64,000 bases of DNA, from the NCBI RefSeq assembly GCF_030246845.1, contig NZ_CP126889.1:4397001-4461000 (forward strand), written 5' to 3'. A program made the position numbers and the translations under genes. Shown here piece after piece: positions 27,520 to 37,135 of the stretch (position 1 is its first letter; each line of letters starts with the position of its first letter). The stretch is from Enhydrobacter sp. Lineage in GTDB: Bacteria; Pseudomonadota; Alphaproteobacteria; Reyranellales; Reyranellaceae. Under the pieces are notes generated by a model. It did not search any database, had not been told where the DNA came from, and saw only the letters and a program-made list of their open reading frames with translations.

Positions 27520-27584
27520 CTTCCGGACCGCGCGCATCCTGCGCGCTCATGATTCGAGCGAGCTGGAAGCTCGCGATCCGGAAG
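27520..27584. repeat. Palindromic intergenic repeat, family B (copy 2)
   Basis: The 13-base outer arms cttccggaccgcg and cgcgatccggaag pair with one mismatch and enclose the same inner hairpins as copy 1. It fills the gap between the convergent ABC ATPase and purA genes and is probably a bidirectional terminator. Confidence 0.78.
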
Positions 27585-27587
27585 GCC

Positions 27588-28880
<1,293 letters not shown>

Positions 28881-28916
28881 TGCCCCGTCCGTCCCGATGC
28901 CCCGGCCTGCAGACAC

Positions 28917-28951
28917 GAAAACGCCTCCCCGGGCCGGTGCCGGAGAGGCGT
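28917..28951 (-). terminator. Rho-independent terminator after the small secreted-protein gene
   Basis: Read on the minus strand, ACGCCTC...GAGGCGT forms a GC-rich stem followed by TTTTC. It lies just downstream of the gene ending at 29028 and upstream of purA, so purA probably has its own promoter in the remaining few tens of bases. Confidence 0.7.
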
Positions 28952-29027
28952 GAGGCTGGATAGCACTTTGGCGAAGGGGCGCGAAGAGGAAAAGCAGCCG
29001 CCCGGTGCGGCCGATCGGCCGCAGCAC

Positions 29028-29405
29028 CTATTGCTGGATGACCTGGTCCTTGTCGTCCTTGTGCTCGGCGGTCGAGGGATGGCCGCTTTTGGGCTGGGTG
29101 ATCATCGTCGTGCCGTTCGGGCCGATCAGCATCATGATCGGATTGTCGTCCTTGTCCCTGGCCCTGACGATGAAGGAATTCGGAACCACCTCGACGTCCT
29201 TGAAGCCCTCCGACTGAAGCTTGTCGCGGATCTTTTGCGGCAGGCTCTGGGCGGCACCGTCGTCCTTGGTCCGGGTCGACCCCGGACTCGTCGCCCGCGG
29301 ACTCGTCGACGGGGCGGCCGATTGCGCCCAGGCCGGAGCGGAGACGAGGGCCCCGGTGGCGAGGGTTCCGGCGGCGAGGGCGGCAAGGAGAATGGATCGG
29401 AACAT
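29028..29405 (-). CDS. Small exported protein, function unknown
   Basis: 125 residues. Signal peptide 1-27 (AWA-Q) is followed by a Ser/Thr/Pro-rich linker and a short domain (PQKIRDKLQSEGFKDVEVVPNSF) resembling small periplasmic alpha-beta proteins. ATG 29405 is chosen because AAGGAGG stands 8-14 bases upstream; an in-frame ATG at 29429 has no such site. It probably resides in the periplasm. I do not recognise the family. Confidence 0.75.
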   Translation of the reverse strand: MFRSILLAALAAGTLATGALVSAPAWAQSAAPSTSPRATSPGSTRTKDDGAAQSLPQKIRDKLQSEGFKDVEVVPNSFIVRARDKDDNPIMMLIGPNGTTMITQPKSGHPSTAEHKDDKDQVIQQ

Positions 29406-29531
29406 GGAGTTCCTCCTTGGGATGGGCACCTTCTGTAGGAACGGCGCGCAGGCCGGCCGCGTTCCGCCGGGTCGTCATTGCGCCCGGCCGACCTATATGA
29501 TGGTCGTGAGCGGCAGAAGGCCTGTACATCG

Positions 29532-30293
29532 ATGTTCGAGGAAACGCACTGGGAGGAGCTTGGCCGCGACGGCTACACGATCGTGTCCGGCGTGATCGAC
29601 GCTGGAACCCTGCGCGCCGCCCAGGAGGCCGCGCGGCACCTGAACGCGATCCATCCCGATGGTGGCTGGGAAAGGAGCCGCAACGAACTGTGGCGGGAGG
29701 TCCGGCATTGCCACCGGCCCGAGTTCATGGCGATCGCTGCGGCTGCGCTCGACCCCCTGGCGCTCGAGATCCTGGAGTCCGCGCCGCCGCTCGACTTCGT
29801 CCAGCTCGCCTCGACGATGCCGGGCTTCGCGACCAAGGGCGGCGTCGGCCGGCATTTCCATCTCGACGGCGGCAAGGACCAGGCGCTCGACGTGTTCAAC
29901 ATCCTGTTCGGTGTGGCGCTGACGGCGGTGACGTCGGACACGATGGGCGGCTTCCACCTGCTGCCGCGCTCGCACGAGAAGTATGCCGCCGAGTTCCGCC
30001 GCCATCTGGCCGATCCCGCCGTGCACTGGGGCCAAGTCAAGCTCGACTACCAGCCCGTGCTGCTCACCGGCGCCAAGCTCGTCGTGCCGCGCCTCGAAGC
30101 GGGCGACATCATCGTGACCCACAGCTTCGTGGCGCACGGCACGTCGAACAACACCTCCGACGTCCGCCGCGACATGCTCTTCCAACGCCGCGCCGCCGCG
30201 CCGCTGTGGGACCCGGCGCGCCAGGCCGACGCACGCGCGACATTCATGCGCGATTCGTGGGCGTTCTTCAGAACGCGTCCCGTCACGAGGTGA
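29532..30293 (+). CDS. Phytanoyl-CoA dioxygenase (PhyH) family protein
   Basis: 253 residues. Fe(II)/2-oxoglutarate oxygenase fold with iron ligands His110-X-Asp112 (FHLDGG) and His202 (VAHGTSNN), and Arg212 as a candidate 2-oxoglutarate contact. It is much shorter than, and only distantly similar to, the PhyH protein at 18423. Glutamate dehydrogenase follows 124 bp downstream on the same strand. Substrate unknown. Confidence 0.82.
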   Translation: MFEETHWEELGRDGYTIVSGVIDAGTLRAAQEAARHLNAIHPDGGWERSRNELWREVRHCHRPEFMAIAAAALDPLALEILESAPPLDFVQLASTMPGFATKGGVGRHFHLDGGKDQALDVFNILFGVALTAVTSDTMGGFHLLPRSHEKYAAEFRRHLADPAVHWGQVKLDYQPVLLTGAKLVVPRLEAGDIIVTHSFVAHGTSNNTSDVRRDMLFQRRAAAPLWDPARQADARATFMRDSWAFFRTRPVTR

Positions 30294-30417
30294 CACCGCC
30301 GTCCGTTCGACAGGCGGCATGCCAAAACCCTGAACAAGAAGCAGTTAATCGACCGCCGCGTTCGGTGTATCTGCGGGGCCCATTTGTCTGCAATTGAGTT
30401 CGGGGACGACCAAGAAA

Positions 30418-31761
30418 ATGCTCGATGAGAAGCTTCAGCCGATTTTCGCCGATGTCCTGCGCCGCAATCCGGGCGAAGAGGAGTTCCACCAGGCAGTGCG
30501 CGAGGTGCTGGGCAGTCTCGGCGCGGTCGTCGCCAAACATCCGGACTATGCCGAGGATGCGCTGATCGAGCGGATCTGCGAACCGGAACGGCAGATCATC
30601 TTCCGCGTGCCGTGGGTCGACGACAAGGGCCAGGTGCAGATCAATCGCGGCTTCCGGGTCCAGTTCAACTCGGCGCTGGGGCCGTTCAAGGGCGGCTTGC
30701 GCTTTCATCCCACGGTCTATCTCGGCACCGTGAAGTTCCTGGGCTTCGAGCAGGTCTTCAAGAACGCCCTGACGGGCATGCCGATCGGCGGCGGCAAGGG
30801 CGGCTCGGACTTCGATCCCAAGGGACGCTCGGCCGGCGAGATCATGCGCTTCTGCCAGTCCTTCATGACCGAGCTCTACCGCCATCTCGGCGAATATATC
30901 GACGTGCCGGCCGGCGACATCGGCGTCGGCCAGCGCGAGATCGGCTACATGTTCGGCCAGTACAAGCGCATCGCCAATCGTTACGAATCGGGCGTGCTGA
31001 CCGGCAAGGGCCTCACCTGGGGCGGATCGCAGGTGCGCACCGAGGCAACCGGCTATGGTGCGGTCTATTTCGTCGAGCGCATGCTGCGCACGCGTGGCCA
31101 TGGCTTCGACGGCAAGAAAGTGGTCGTCTCCGGCGCCGGCAACGTCGCGATCTACACGATCGAGAAGGTGATGGAGCTCGGCGGCCGCGTCGTCGCCTGC
31201 TCCGATTCCAACGGCTACGTCCACGACGAGGCCGGCATCGACCTCGATCTGCTGAAGGAGATCAAGGAGGTGAAGCGCGGCCGCGTCGCCGACTATGCTG
31301 CCGCGCGCGGCGCCGGCGCGACCTACATGCCGCAGGGGCGGATCTGGGACGTCCCGGCCGACGTCGCCATGCCGTCCGCGACCCAGAACGAGCTGAACGG
31401 CCAGGATGCCCGCACCCTCGTGAAGAACGGTCTGCTGGCGGTGGGCGAGGGCGCCAACATGCCCTGCACGCCGGACGCGGTGCAGGTGTTCCTCGAGGTC
31501 GGCATCCTGTTCGGGCCGGGCAAGGCGACCAATGCCGGCGGCGTCGCGACCAGCGCGCTCGAGATGCAGCAGAACGCCTCGCGCGATTCCTGGAGCTTCG
31601 AGGACACGGAGGCGCGTCTCGCCCACATCATGCACGGCATCCACGACCGATGCGCGGAGATGGCCGACACCTACGGCGCCCCCGGCAACTACGTCCTCGG
31701 CGCCAACGTCGCCGGCTTCATCCGGGTGGCCGAGGCGATGCGCGCGCTGGGGATCGTGTGA
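30418..31761 (+). CDS. gdhA: NADP-specific glutamate dehydrogenase
   Basis: 447 residues from ATG 30418, the standard length of hexameric bacterial GdhA. It reductively aminates 2-oxoglutarate to glutamate. Substrate/catalytic region PFKGGLRFHP (89-98) and GMPIGGGKGGSDFDPKG (120-136) with the active-site lysine; nucleotide-binding Rossmann motif SGAGNVAIY. A TTG 24 bases upstream is in frame but would add residues atypical of the family. Confidence 0.93.
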   Translation: MLDEKLQPIFADVLRRNPGEEEFHQAVREVLGSLGAVVAKHPDYAEDALIERICEPERQIIFRVPWVDDKGQVQINRGFRVQFNSALGPFKGGLRFHPTVYLGTVKFLGFEQVFKNALTGMPIGGGKGGSDFDPKGRSAGEIMRFCQSFMTELYRHLGEYIDVPAGDIGVGQREIGYMFGQYKRIANRYESGVLTGKGLTWGGSQVRTEATGYGAVYFVERMLRTRGHGFDGKKVVVSGAGNVAIYTIEKVMELGGRVVACSDSNGYVHDEAGIDLDLLKEIKEVKRGRVADYAAARGAGATYMPQGRIWDVPADVAMPSATQNELNGQDARTLVKNGLLAVGEGANMPCTPDAVQVFLEVGILFGPGKATNAGGVATSALEMQQNASRDSWSFEDTEARLAHIMHGIHDRCAEMADTYGAPGNYVLGANVAGFIRVAEAMRALGIV

Positions 31762-31903
31762 GCCGCAGTCATGCACGCTCCGAGCGCTCAGGGGAGCGCG
31801 CAGCGCCAGTTGCGCCCGCCTTGGGCGGCTACTGAAGGGATCATGAGGGGCGAAGGCAAGAGGATCGCGGCACTGCGCTCCTGCGAGTGGGCTGCGAGTG
31901 CCG

Positions 31904-33697
31904 TCAGGGTACGAAGGGCGCCGCCGACATCAGCGGCCCCTTTCTGGGGCCGGCGTTGCGGCTGACAGCGAGCTCTTCGGGCGTTGGCGGAGGTTCGTTG
32001 TCGGTCGCTGCGGCGGCGAGCCCACGCCTCAGCAGGATCCAGCTTTCGCTTTCCGACCGAAGAGGGAAGTGCCGCTCGAGATAGGGTCGGTACATAGCCA
32101 GCGCCTGTTGCGTCCAGAGGCCGTAGGTCGAGAACTTCGGAATCAGCACGCAGTCGACATCGGCGAAAAGCTTTTCCGGAGACCGCTTGGGGGCGTCCGG
32201 TCCCGACCACAGATTGCCGCCGCGCGGCGGTGCGAGGCCAAGCATGAAGGGAAACGGGTCGACCTGGTCGACAACGACGATGCGATCGTGGCGACCGGGC
32301 GCCTTGCCGAGCAAAGCCACGGCATCGAGCAGCGTCTCGACATACTCGCTGGACGACAGCTCGTAGCCGGGAGAAGCGACCCGGGCGCGGTTCAACAAAT
32401 GGTAGTCGGGTCGAGAGCCCGCGAAGGCGGCGAGCAGGCCGGATGGTTCGGCCGGAGCGGCAAGACCGCGCAGGTTCGTGCCGCGAAGCGTCCGCAGGCC
32501 CTGGCCCGAGGCCTCGATGTTGTAACTGGCGAGACTTGCCACTGACGTGCCGACCGAAAGGAGCGGGAAGATCAGAAGCGCCAGCAGGAGGCCCATGCTG
32601 CCGCCGCGACGGCGCTGCAGATGAAGCTCGCGCAACAGCGCGTAGAACAGGAAAGCGATGACGACCGCCGCCGGCAGGCCGTGAACCTGTGCGTTCTGTG
32701 ACAGCAGCGCCGCCCCTCCGGCAAGGATGAAGCCGGTCGCCACTGGCAACCGGAGCGGTGCATCCTTTCGCCGCCACATCCAGAGCGCGACCGCGAGGGC
32801 GGCAAGATAGGGGGCGTACTCGGCCTTGTATTGGAGGAAGTTGTCGAAATAGTCCGTGGACACGCCCCGCATTTGTCCAGCGCCGGCCGCGGCGAACAGG
32901 TCGGCCCAGTAAGCGCGGTTCACGGGAGCTGCGGCCAGCGCGAACGCGCCCAATCCGAGGGCATACCAACCTCGCGGCGCAGCCCGGACGTGCGCGCAGA
33001 CGAGCCCAGCCACCGGCAGTGCCGCGATCCCCACCAGGAAGTAGGTCATCTTGAGATAGAACATCGCGGTCAGCAGCCCGGCCGCGACCGCGATATCCGT
33101 GGCATCGCCCCACCGCCAGGGCCGCGGCGGCAGGAACAGGATGAGGAACAGAACGCTGATGCAGCTCCAGCCATATCGATTGTACGACATGGCAAAGGTG
33201 TGCGCGGTGGGCTTGTCGCCGACATTCGCGGGCATCAGGGCGAGCAGGCAAACGAACATCACGAAGATCGCCGCTGGCAGCGGCGGCAGGCGTCGCAAGG
33301 CTACGGCCGCTGCTGCCACAAAAAGCGCGACGGCCACCAGGACAGAGCCGGCCAGAAACGCACGTGGCCCGACACCGACAAGGCGGAAGCCGACATCCGT
33401 CAGCAGGAAGCTGAGTTGGCCCACCGGTCCGTGGAAGTCGACGTGAGGAATGTGACCAAGATGCAGATGCCAGGCACCCGCGAGATTGAACAGCAAGTCC
33501 CAGGTCATCTCCTCCGACAGCACGACCGGTGGAGACAGGAGCGCCCAGATCGCGGCCGCAACGGGCAACGCCGCGAGCATCAGCACCTTCGCCGGCGAGG
33601 CGGCGAACAGCAGCCAGGTCGACAGGAAACCGTCTATTGTTGGATTGGCCGCAAGGCACAGAGGCAACGAATCGCGTTCGCCGGCAACCGCCGTCAT
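31904..33697 (-). CDS. Large polytopic membrane protein, possibly GT-C-type glycosyltransferase
   Basis: 597 residues with about ten hydrophobic segments in the first ~400 and a soluble C-terminal domain. N-terminal features (SEEMTWDLLFNLAGAWHLHLGHIPHVDFHGPVG) are reminiscent of GT39/GT83-like lipid-linked sugar transferases, with acidic and His residues in the first loop, but I cannot assign a family with confidence. It lies downstream of an IS630 copy on the same strand, so its expression could be affected by the element. Confidence 0.6.
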   Translation of the reverse strand: MTAVAGERDSLPLCLAANPTIDGFLSTWLLFAASPAKVLMLAALPVAAAIWALLSPPVVLSEEMTWDLLFNLAGAWHLHLGHIPHVDFHGPVGQLSFLLTDVGFRLVGVGPRAFLAGSVLVAVALFVAAAAVALRRLPPLPAAIFVMFVCLLALMPANVGDKPTAHTFAMSYNRYGWSCISVLFLILFLPPRPWRWGDATDIAVAAGLLTAMFYLKMTYFLVGIAALPVAGLVCAHVRAAPRGWYALGLGAFALAAAPVNRAYWADLFAAAGAGQMRGVSTDYFDNFLQYKAEYAPYLAALAVALWMWRRKDAPLRLPVATGFILAGGAALLSQNAQVHGLPAAVVIAFLFYALLRELHLQRRRGGSMGLLLALLIFPLLSVGTSVASLASYNIEASGQGLRTLRGTNLRGLAAPAEPSGLLAAFAGSRPDYHLLNRARVASPGYELSSSEYVETLLDAVALLGKAPGRHDRIVVVDQVDPFPFMLGLAPPRGGNLWSGPDAPKRSPEKLFADVDCVLIPKFSTYGLWTQQALAMYRPYLERHFPLRSESESWILLRRGLAAAATDNEPPPTPEELAVSRNAGPRKGPLMSAAPFVP

Positions 33698-33852
33698 GCT
33701 TTCAGCCTCCGTTCAGATAGGTTGTGTGGCGGTTAAACCGACGATCCGCCTAACACGCGCTCCAGCGGGGACGCTGTGACATTCTTGAGGCACGACGTCC
33801 GCTGGACATCGTCGCCGAACTTCGAGGACAGCGAATCGAGCAAGTCTCAATG

Positions 33853-34947
33853 CTAGTGGATGGAATCTAACACTTGGTGCCCTCGTTTGACGGCGGCGAT
33901 GATTTTGTTGGGGTCCTTTGTCCAGATGAAGGGCCTTGGGTCTGCATTGTGGAGGCGAAGGAAGCAGTGGATGGCGTCTTTGAGTTCGCGAAGAGATCGG
34001 AAGACGCCGCGCTTGAGGCGTTTGTTCGCGAGCTTTGCAAAGAAGCCCTCGACGGCATTGAGCCAGGACGCCGACGTTGGGGTGAAGTGGAAGGCGAACC
34101 GCGGATGCTTGTCGAGCCATTGCATCACTTTGGGATGGCTGTGGGTGGCATAGTTATCGATGATGACGTGGATCGTCTTTCTCCTGGGTGTCCTTGCATC
34201 GATGGCGTTGAGGAAGCGGATGAACTCTTGATGACGATGGCGCTTCATGCACTGGCCGATAACCTTGCCCTCCAGGACGTCGAGGGCGGCGAACAGAGTG
34301 GTGACGCCATGGCGCTTGTAGTCGTGGGTCATGGTGCCGGCGCGCCCCTTCTTCATCGGCAGTCCCGGCTGGGTGCGGTCCAGCGCCTGGATTTGGCTCT
34401 TTTCATCGACCGAGAGCACGATGGCGTGGTCGGGCGGATTGACGTACAGCCCGACGATGTCCCTGAGCTTGGCGGCAAACTGCGGATCATTGGACAGCTT
34501 GAATTGGCGGACCAGATGCGGCCTCAGGCCATGGGCGCGCCAGATCCGTTGCACCGAGCTGACGCTGATCCCGGCCGCCTCGGCCATCGCCGGGCCGGTC
34601 CAATGGCTCGCCCCCGACGGCGGCCCTGCCAGCGTCATGGCGACAACGTGCTCGGCCACCTCGGGATGGAGCGGCGGGATGCGCGACGGGCGTGTCTTGT
34701 CGCGCCACAGCCCCGCTGCACCTTCCGCCCCGAACCGTTCCTGCCAGCGCCAGATCACCGTCTTGGCCTTGCCGGTGGCACGCATGATCTCGGCAGTGCC
34801 ATGCCCGTCGGCGGTCAAAAGAACGATCCTTGCCCGCCAGACGTGCTTTTGCGGGCTGTTGCGGTTGGCCACCACCGCCTCCAGCTCGCCACGGTCCGTG
34901 GCATTCAACTGAAAGTTCGTTCGCTCGTGCATTCCTCTGACTCGCAT
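33853..34947 (-). CDS. IS630-family transposase (copy 1)
   Basis: 364 residues. An N-terminal HTH region (about 20-110) precedes a DDE catalytic domain with Asp181 (LSVDEKSQ), Asp264 (VIIDNYATH) and Glu300 (WLNAVEGFF). The 35 residues between the last two are typical of the IS630/Tc1-mariner superfamily. The stop codon TAG (33855-33853) is made of the TA target duplication plus a host base, so the reading frame is closed by the insertion site. The encoded protein is identical to copy 2. Met6 is an alternative start. Confidence 0.95.
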   Translation of the reverse strand: MRVRGMHERTNFQLNATDRGELEAVVANRNSPQKHVWRARIVLLTADGHGTAEIMRATGKAKTVIWRWQERFGAEGAAGLWRDKTRPSRIPPLHPEVAEHVVAMTLAGPPSGASHWTGPAMAEAAGISVSSVQRIWRAHGLRPHLVRQFKLSNDPQFAAKLRDIVGLYVNPPDHAIVLSVDEKSQIQALDRTQPGLPMKKGRAGTMTHDYKRHGVTTLFAALDVLEGKVIGQCMKRHRHQEFIRFLNAIDARTPRRKTIHVIIDNYATHSHPKVMQWLDKHPRFAFHFTPTSASWLNAVEGFFAKLANKRLKRGVFRSLRELKDAIHCFLRLHNADPRPFIWTKDPNKIIAAVKRGHQVLDSIH

Positions 34948-35003
34948 ACGCGAGCCCGATCGGGAATCCCCTCGCGAATCGAAATGTTAGATTTGGTCCA
35001 CTA
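33854..35003 (-). mobile_element. IS630-family insertion sequence, copy 1
   Basis: 1146 bp (33856-35001) flanked by the TA duplication (33854-33855 and 35002-35003). The imperfect terminal repeats are GTGGATGGAATCTAACA and GTGGACCAAATCTAACA. The pre-insertion site reads CTAG and was the TAG stop codon of the alpha/beta hydrolase gene at 35001-35789. That stop is regenerated because the IS end supplies G. It is the same length as copy 2 and appears identical along its whole extent. Confidence 0.93.
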
Positions 35004-35789
35004 GGAAGCCGCCGCTCTTTGCCCGACAGCGGCGGTCGCCGCCGCCGGCTCGTTCGCGCGCAGGAAGGTCCGGATGTGGCGCAGCGCGAGCGGGATGCGG
35101 TCCTTCGGGTCCTTCCAGGGATAGAGGCTCACCTGCGCGTTGGGTGCGAGCATCGCCGACTCCATCGCCACGGCGAACGGATGCGGCGGGATGTCGTCGG
35201 GCAGGACGAGGATCGGCGTGCGGCAGGCGCGCACGAAGTCGCGCGTCACGGTGAACACGAAGTCGGCGCGGTCGCGGTACATGCTGGTGAGAAAGGCGCT
35301 CACACCGTCCATCGTGATGTCGGGCCGGCGCGCCGAGAGGGCAGGGCCCCAGCCCTTCATGTTGTTGTCGTAGAACTGGTCGGGCAGCTCGGGGCGGTGG
35401 CCGCTCGGCTGCGCCAGCACGGCGGCGGCGACACGGTCGGGGGCGCGCTTCAGCAGGTTCCAGATGAAGGGGCCGCCGATGCAGAAGCCCATCACCAGGA
35501 ACTGCCGGATGCCGAGATGATCCATCAGGCCGATATGGTCGTCGGTGTAGGCGTCCCACGGCCGGTCGATCTCGAGCGGTCCCGCCGATTGCCCCGGGTT
35601 TGCGTTGCGCAGATCGGCAGCGATGCAGCGATAGCGATCGCTGAATTCCTTCATCGGATTGAACGGATGATTGCCGTCGAGGCCGGCGATCGTCGAGTTC
35701 AACCCGCCGCCAGGGATGACCAGCAGCGGAAAGCCCGAGCCCACCTCCTTGTAATGGATGCGGACATTGCCTCTCTCGTAGAACGGCAT
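35001..35789 (-). CDS. Alpha/beta hydrolase with a cysteine nucleophile elbow
   Basis: 262 residues. Alpha/beta-hydrolase fold with oxyanion strand PLLVIPGGGLNS (21-32) and elbow MGFCIGG, where Cys103 replaces the usual Ser. GFCxGG resembles dienelactone hydrolases, though the rest looks more like ordinary esterases. The C-terminus ends AAAS-stop, and the TAG is shared with the insertion site of IS copy 1. hisZ lies 72 bp upstream on the same strand, so they may be co-transcribed. Confidence 0.78.
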   Translation of the reverse strand: MPFYERGNVRIHYKEVGSGFPLLVIPGGGLNSTIAGLDGNHPFNPMKEFSDRYRCIAADLRNANPGQSAGPLEIDRPWDAYTDDHIGLMDHLGIRQFLVMGFCIGGPFIWNLLKRAPDRVAAAVLAQPSGHRPELPDQFYDNNMKGWGPALSARRPDITMDGVSAFLTSMYRDRADFVFTVTRDFVRACRTPILVLPDDIPPHPFAVAMESAMLAPNAQVSLYPWKDPKDRIPLALRHIRTFLRANEPAAATAAVGQRAAAS

Positions 35790-35861
35790 GGCGGACCTCC
35801 CCCGGCAGCACGATCCGGCGATGCTAGCCCGGATTTCCCGAACCGTCTCCTGAGAAGCCGG

Positions 35862-37028
35862 TCAGAGCGGCACGGCCTCGCCGTCGATCAGCGCATGCGT
35901 GCAGCGCAGGCGCTTGGCCTCTTTGCGCGGATCGGCGGCGGCGCCGACGGCGCGCACGACGGCATAGCCCCTGGCCTGCCACGGCTCGGCTTCGCGCCAC
36001 GCAGTGCCCTGCGGCAGGTAGAGCCGCGGCCGCTCCGGCGCGCCGTCGGAGGCAGCGAGCACCGCGTCCATGTAGAGCGTGAAGCCGGTGGACGGCTCGC
36101 TCACGCCGTCCTCCGGATAGCCGGCCGAATAGCGCCCGCCGCGCGCAACTTCCTGGCGTTCCTTGCGGGCGAACACGGAGAAGGAGACGCCGGTCTGGTA
36201 TTCGAGGCCGCGATACTCCACCGGATCGAGCGTGAGCGGCAGCTCCGCATCGGCGGCGCGCACCAGCGCCACGACCTCGGCGAGGCGTCGGGCCTCGGCG
36301 GCTCCCGCCGCCGGCAGGTCGAGCTTCTTCAACTGCGCGATGGCCGCTTCGGCGCGCCCCGCCGCGCGCAACAGGCCGACGAAGACGCCCGCCGTCTTGC
36401 GGTCGTTGCCGAGCGCCTTGCCCACGGCGGCCTCGTCCTTGCGGTCGAGCGCGCGGCGCAGGCGGCGCAGCGGCTCGCCGTCGATCTTCAATCCGCCGGC
36501 CACGGCCGCGACCAGGGTCGGCAGGTTGAGATCGACCGTGAGGTCGCCCACGCCGATCGCGTGCAACGCGTCGACCGCGAGCAGCACCGCCTCGGCATCG
36601 GCCTCGGCCGTGTCGACGCCGAACAGCTCGGCGCCGACCTGGGCGAACTGGCGCTCGGGCTTCAGCGCGCTGCCGCGCACGCGGATCACGTTGCCGCCAT
36701 AGGAGAGGCGCAATGGCCGCTCGAGGTGCTTCAGCCGCGTGACGGCGATGCGCGCCACCTGCAGGGTCATGTCGGGCCGCACGCCCATCATGCGCTGCGA
36801 GACGGGGTCCATCAGCCGGAAGGTCTGCGAGGCGAGCGCGGCGCCCGGGCCGCCCAGCAGCGACTCCTCGAACTCGACCACCGGCGGCTTCACGCGCTCA
36901 TAGCCGAAGGCGGCGAAGCGGGCGATCGCGACGTCGATGGCGTGCGCCTCGCGCGCGGCGTCCGGCGGCAGCAGGTCGGCGAGGCCGGTTGGGAGAAGGC
37001 CGCGATGCTCGTTGTCGTTGGCGCTCAT
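35862..37028 (-). CDS. hisZ: ATP phosphoribosyltransferase regulatory subunit
   Basis: 388 residues. A paralogue of histidyl-tRNA synthetase lacking the anticodon domain. It activates and feedback-regulates the short form of HisG at the first step of histidine synthesis. The opening GLLPTGLADLLPPDAAREAHAID, the class II motif 2-like VRPDMTLQVARIA and GGRYSAGYP near the C-terminus are characteristic. ATG 37028 gives MSANDNEHRG. It lies between the two IS copies, so recombination between them would delete it. Confidence 0.9.
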   Translation of the reverse strand: MSANDNEHRGLLPTGLADLLPPDAAREAHAIDVAIARFAAFGYERVKPPVVEFEESLLGGPGAALASQTFRLMDPVSQRMMGVRPDMTLQVARIAVTRLKHLERPLRLSYGGNVIRVRGSALKPERQFAQVGAELFGVDTAEADAEAVLLAVDALHAIGVGDLTVDLNLPTLVAAVAGGLKIDGEPLRRLRRALDRKDEAAVGKALGNDRKTAGVFVGLLRAAGRAEAAIAQLKKLDLPAAGAAEARRLAEVVALVRAADAELPLTLDPVEYRGLEYQTGVSFSVFARKERQEVARGGRYSAGYPEDGVSEPSTGFTLYMDAVLAASDGAPERPRLYLPQGTAWREAEPWQARGYAVVRAVGAAADPRKEAKRLRCTHALIDGEAVPL

Positions 37029-37135
37029 GGATGGGCTTGATAGCGCATTGTGCGTGAGAAAGGGAGAGAAGGAGCGACTCGCATCGTCCGCCTTCATGTG
37101 CAAAGGTCCGCCGCGGACGCAGAGGAGCGACTTGA

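Noticed and set aside
25787..27550. Long minus-strand frame opposite the ABC ATPase gene
   Set aside because: Low-complexity shadow of a gene whose Walker and signature motifs are on the other strand.
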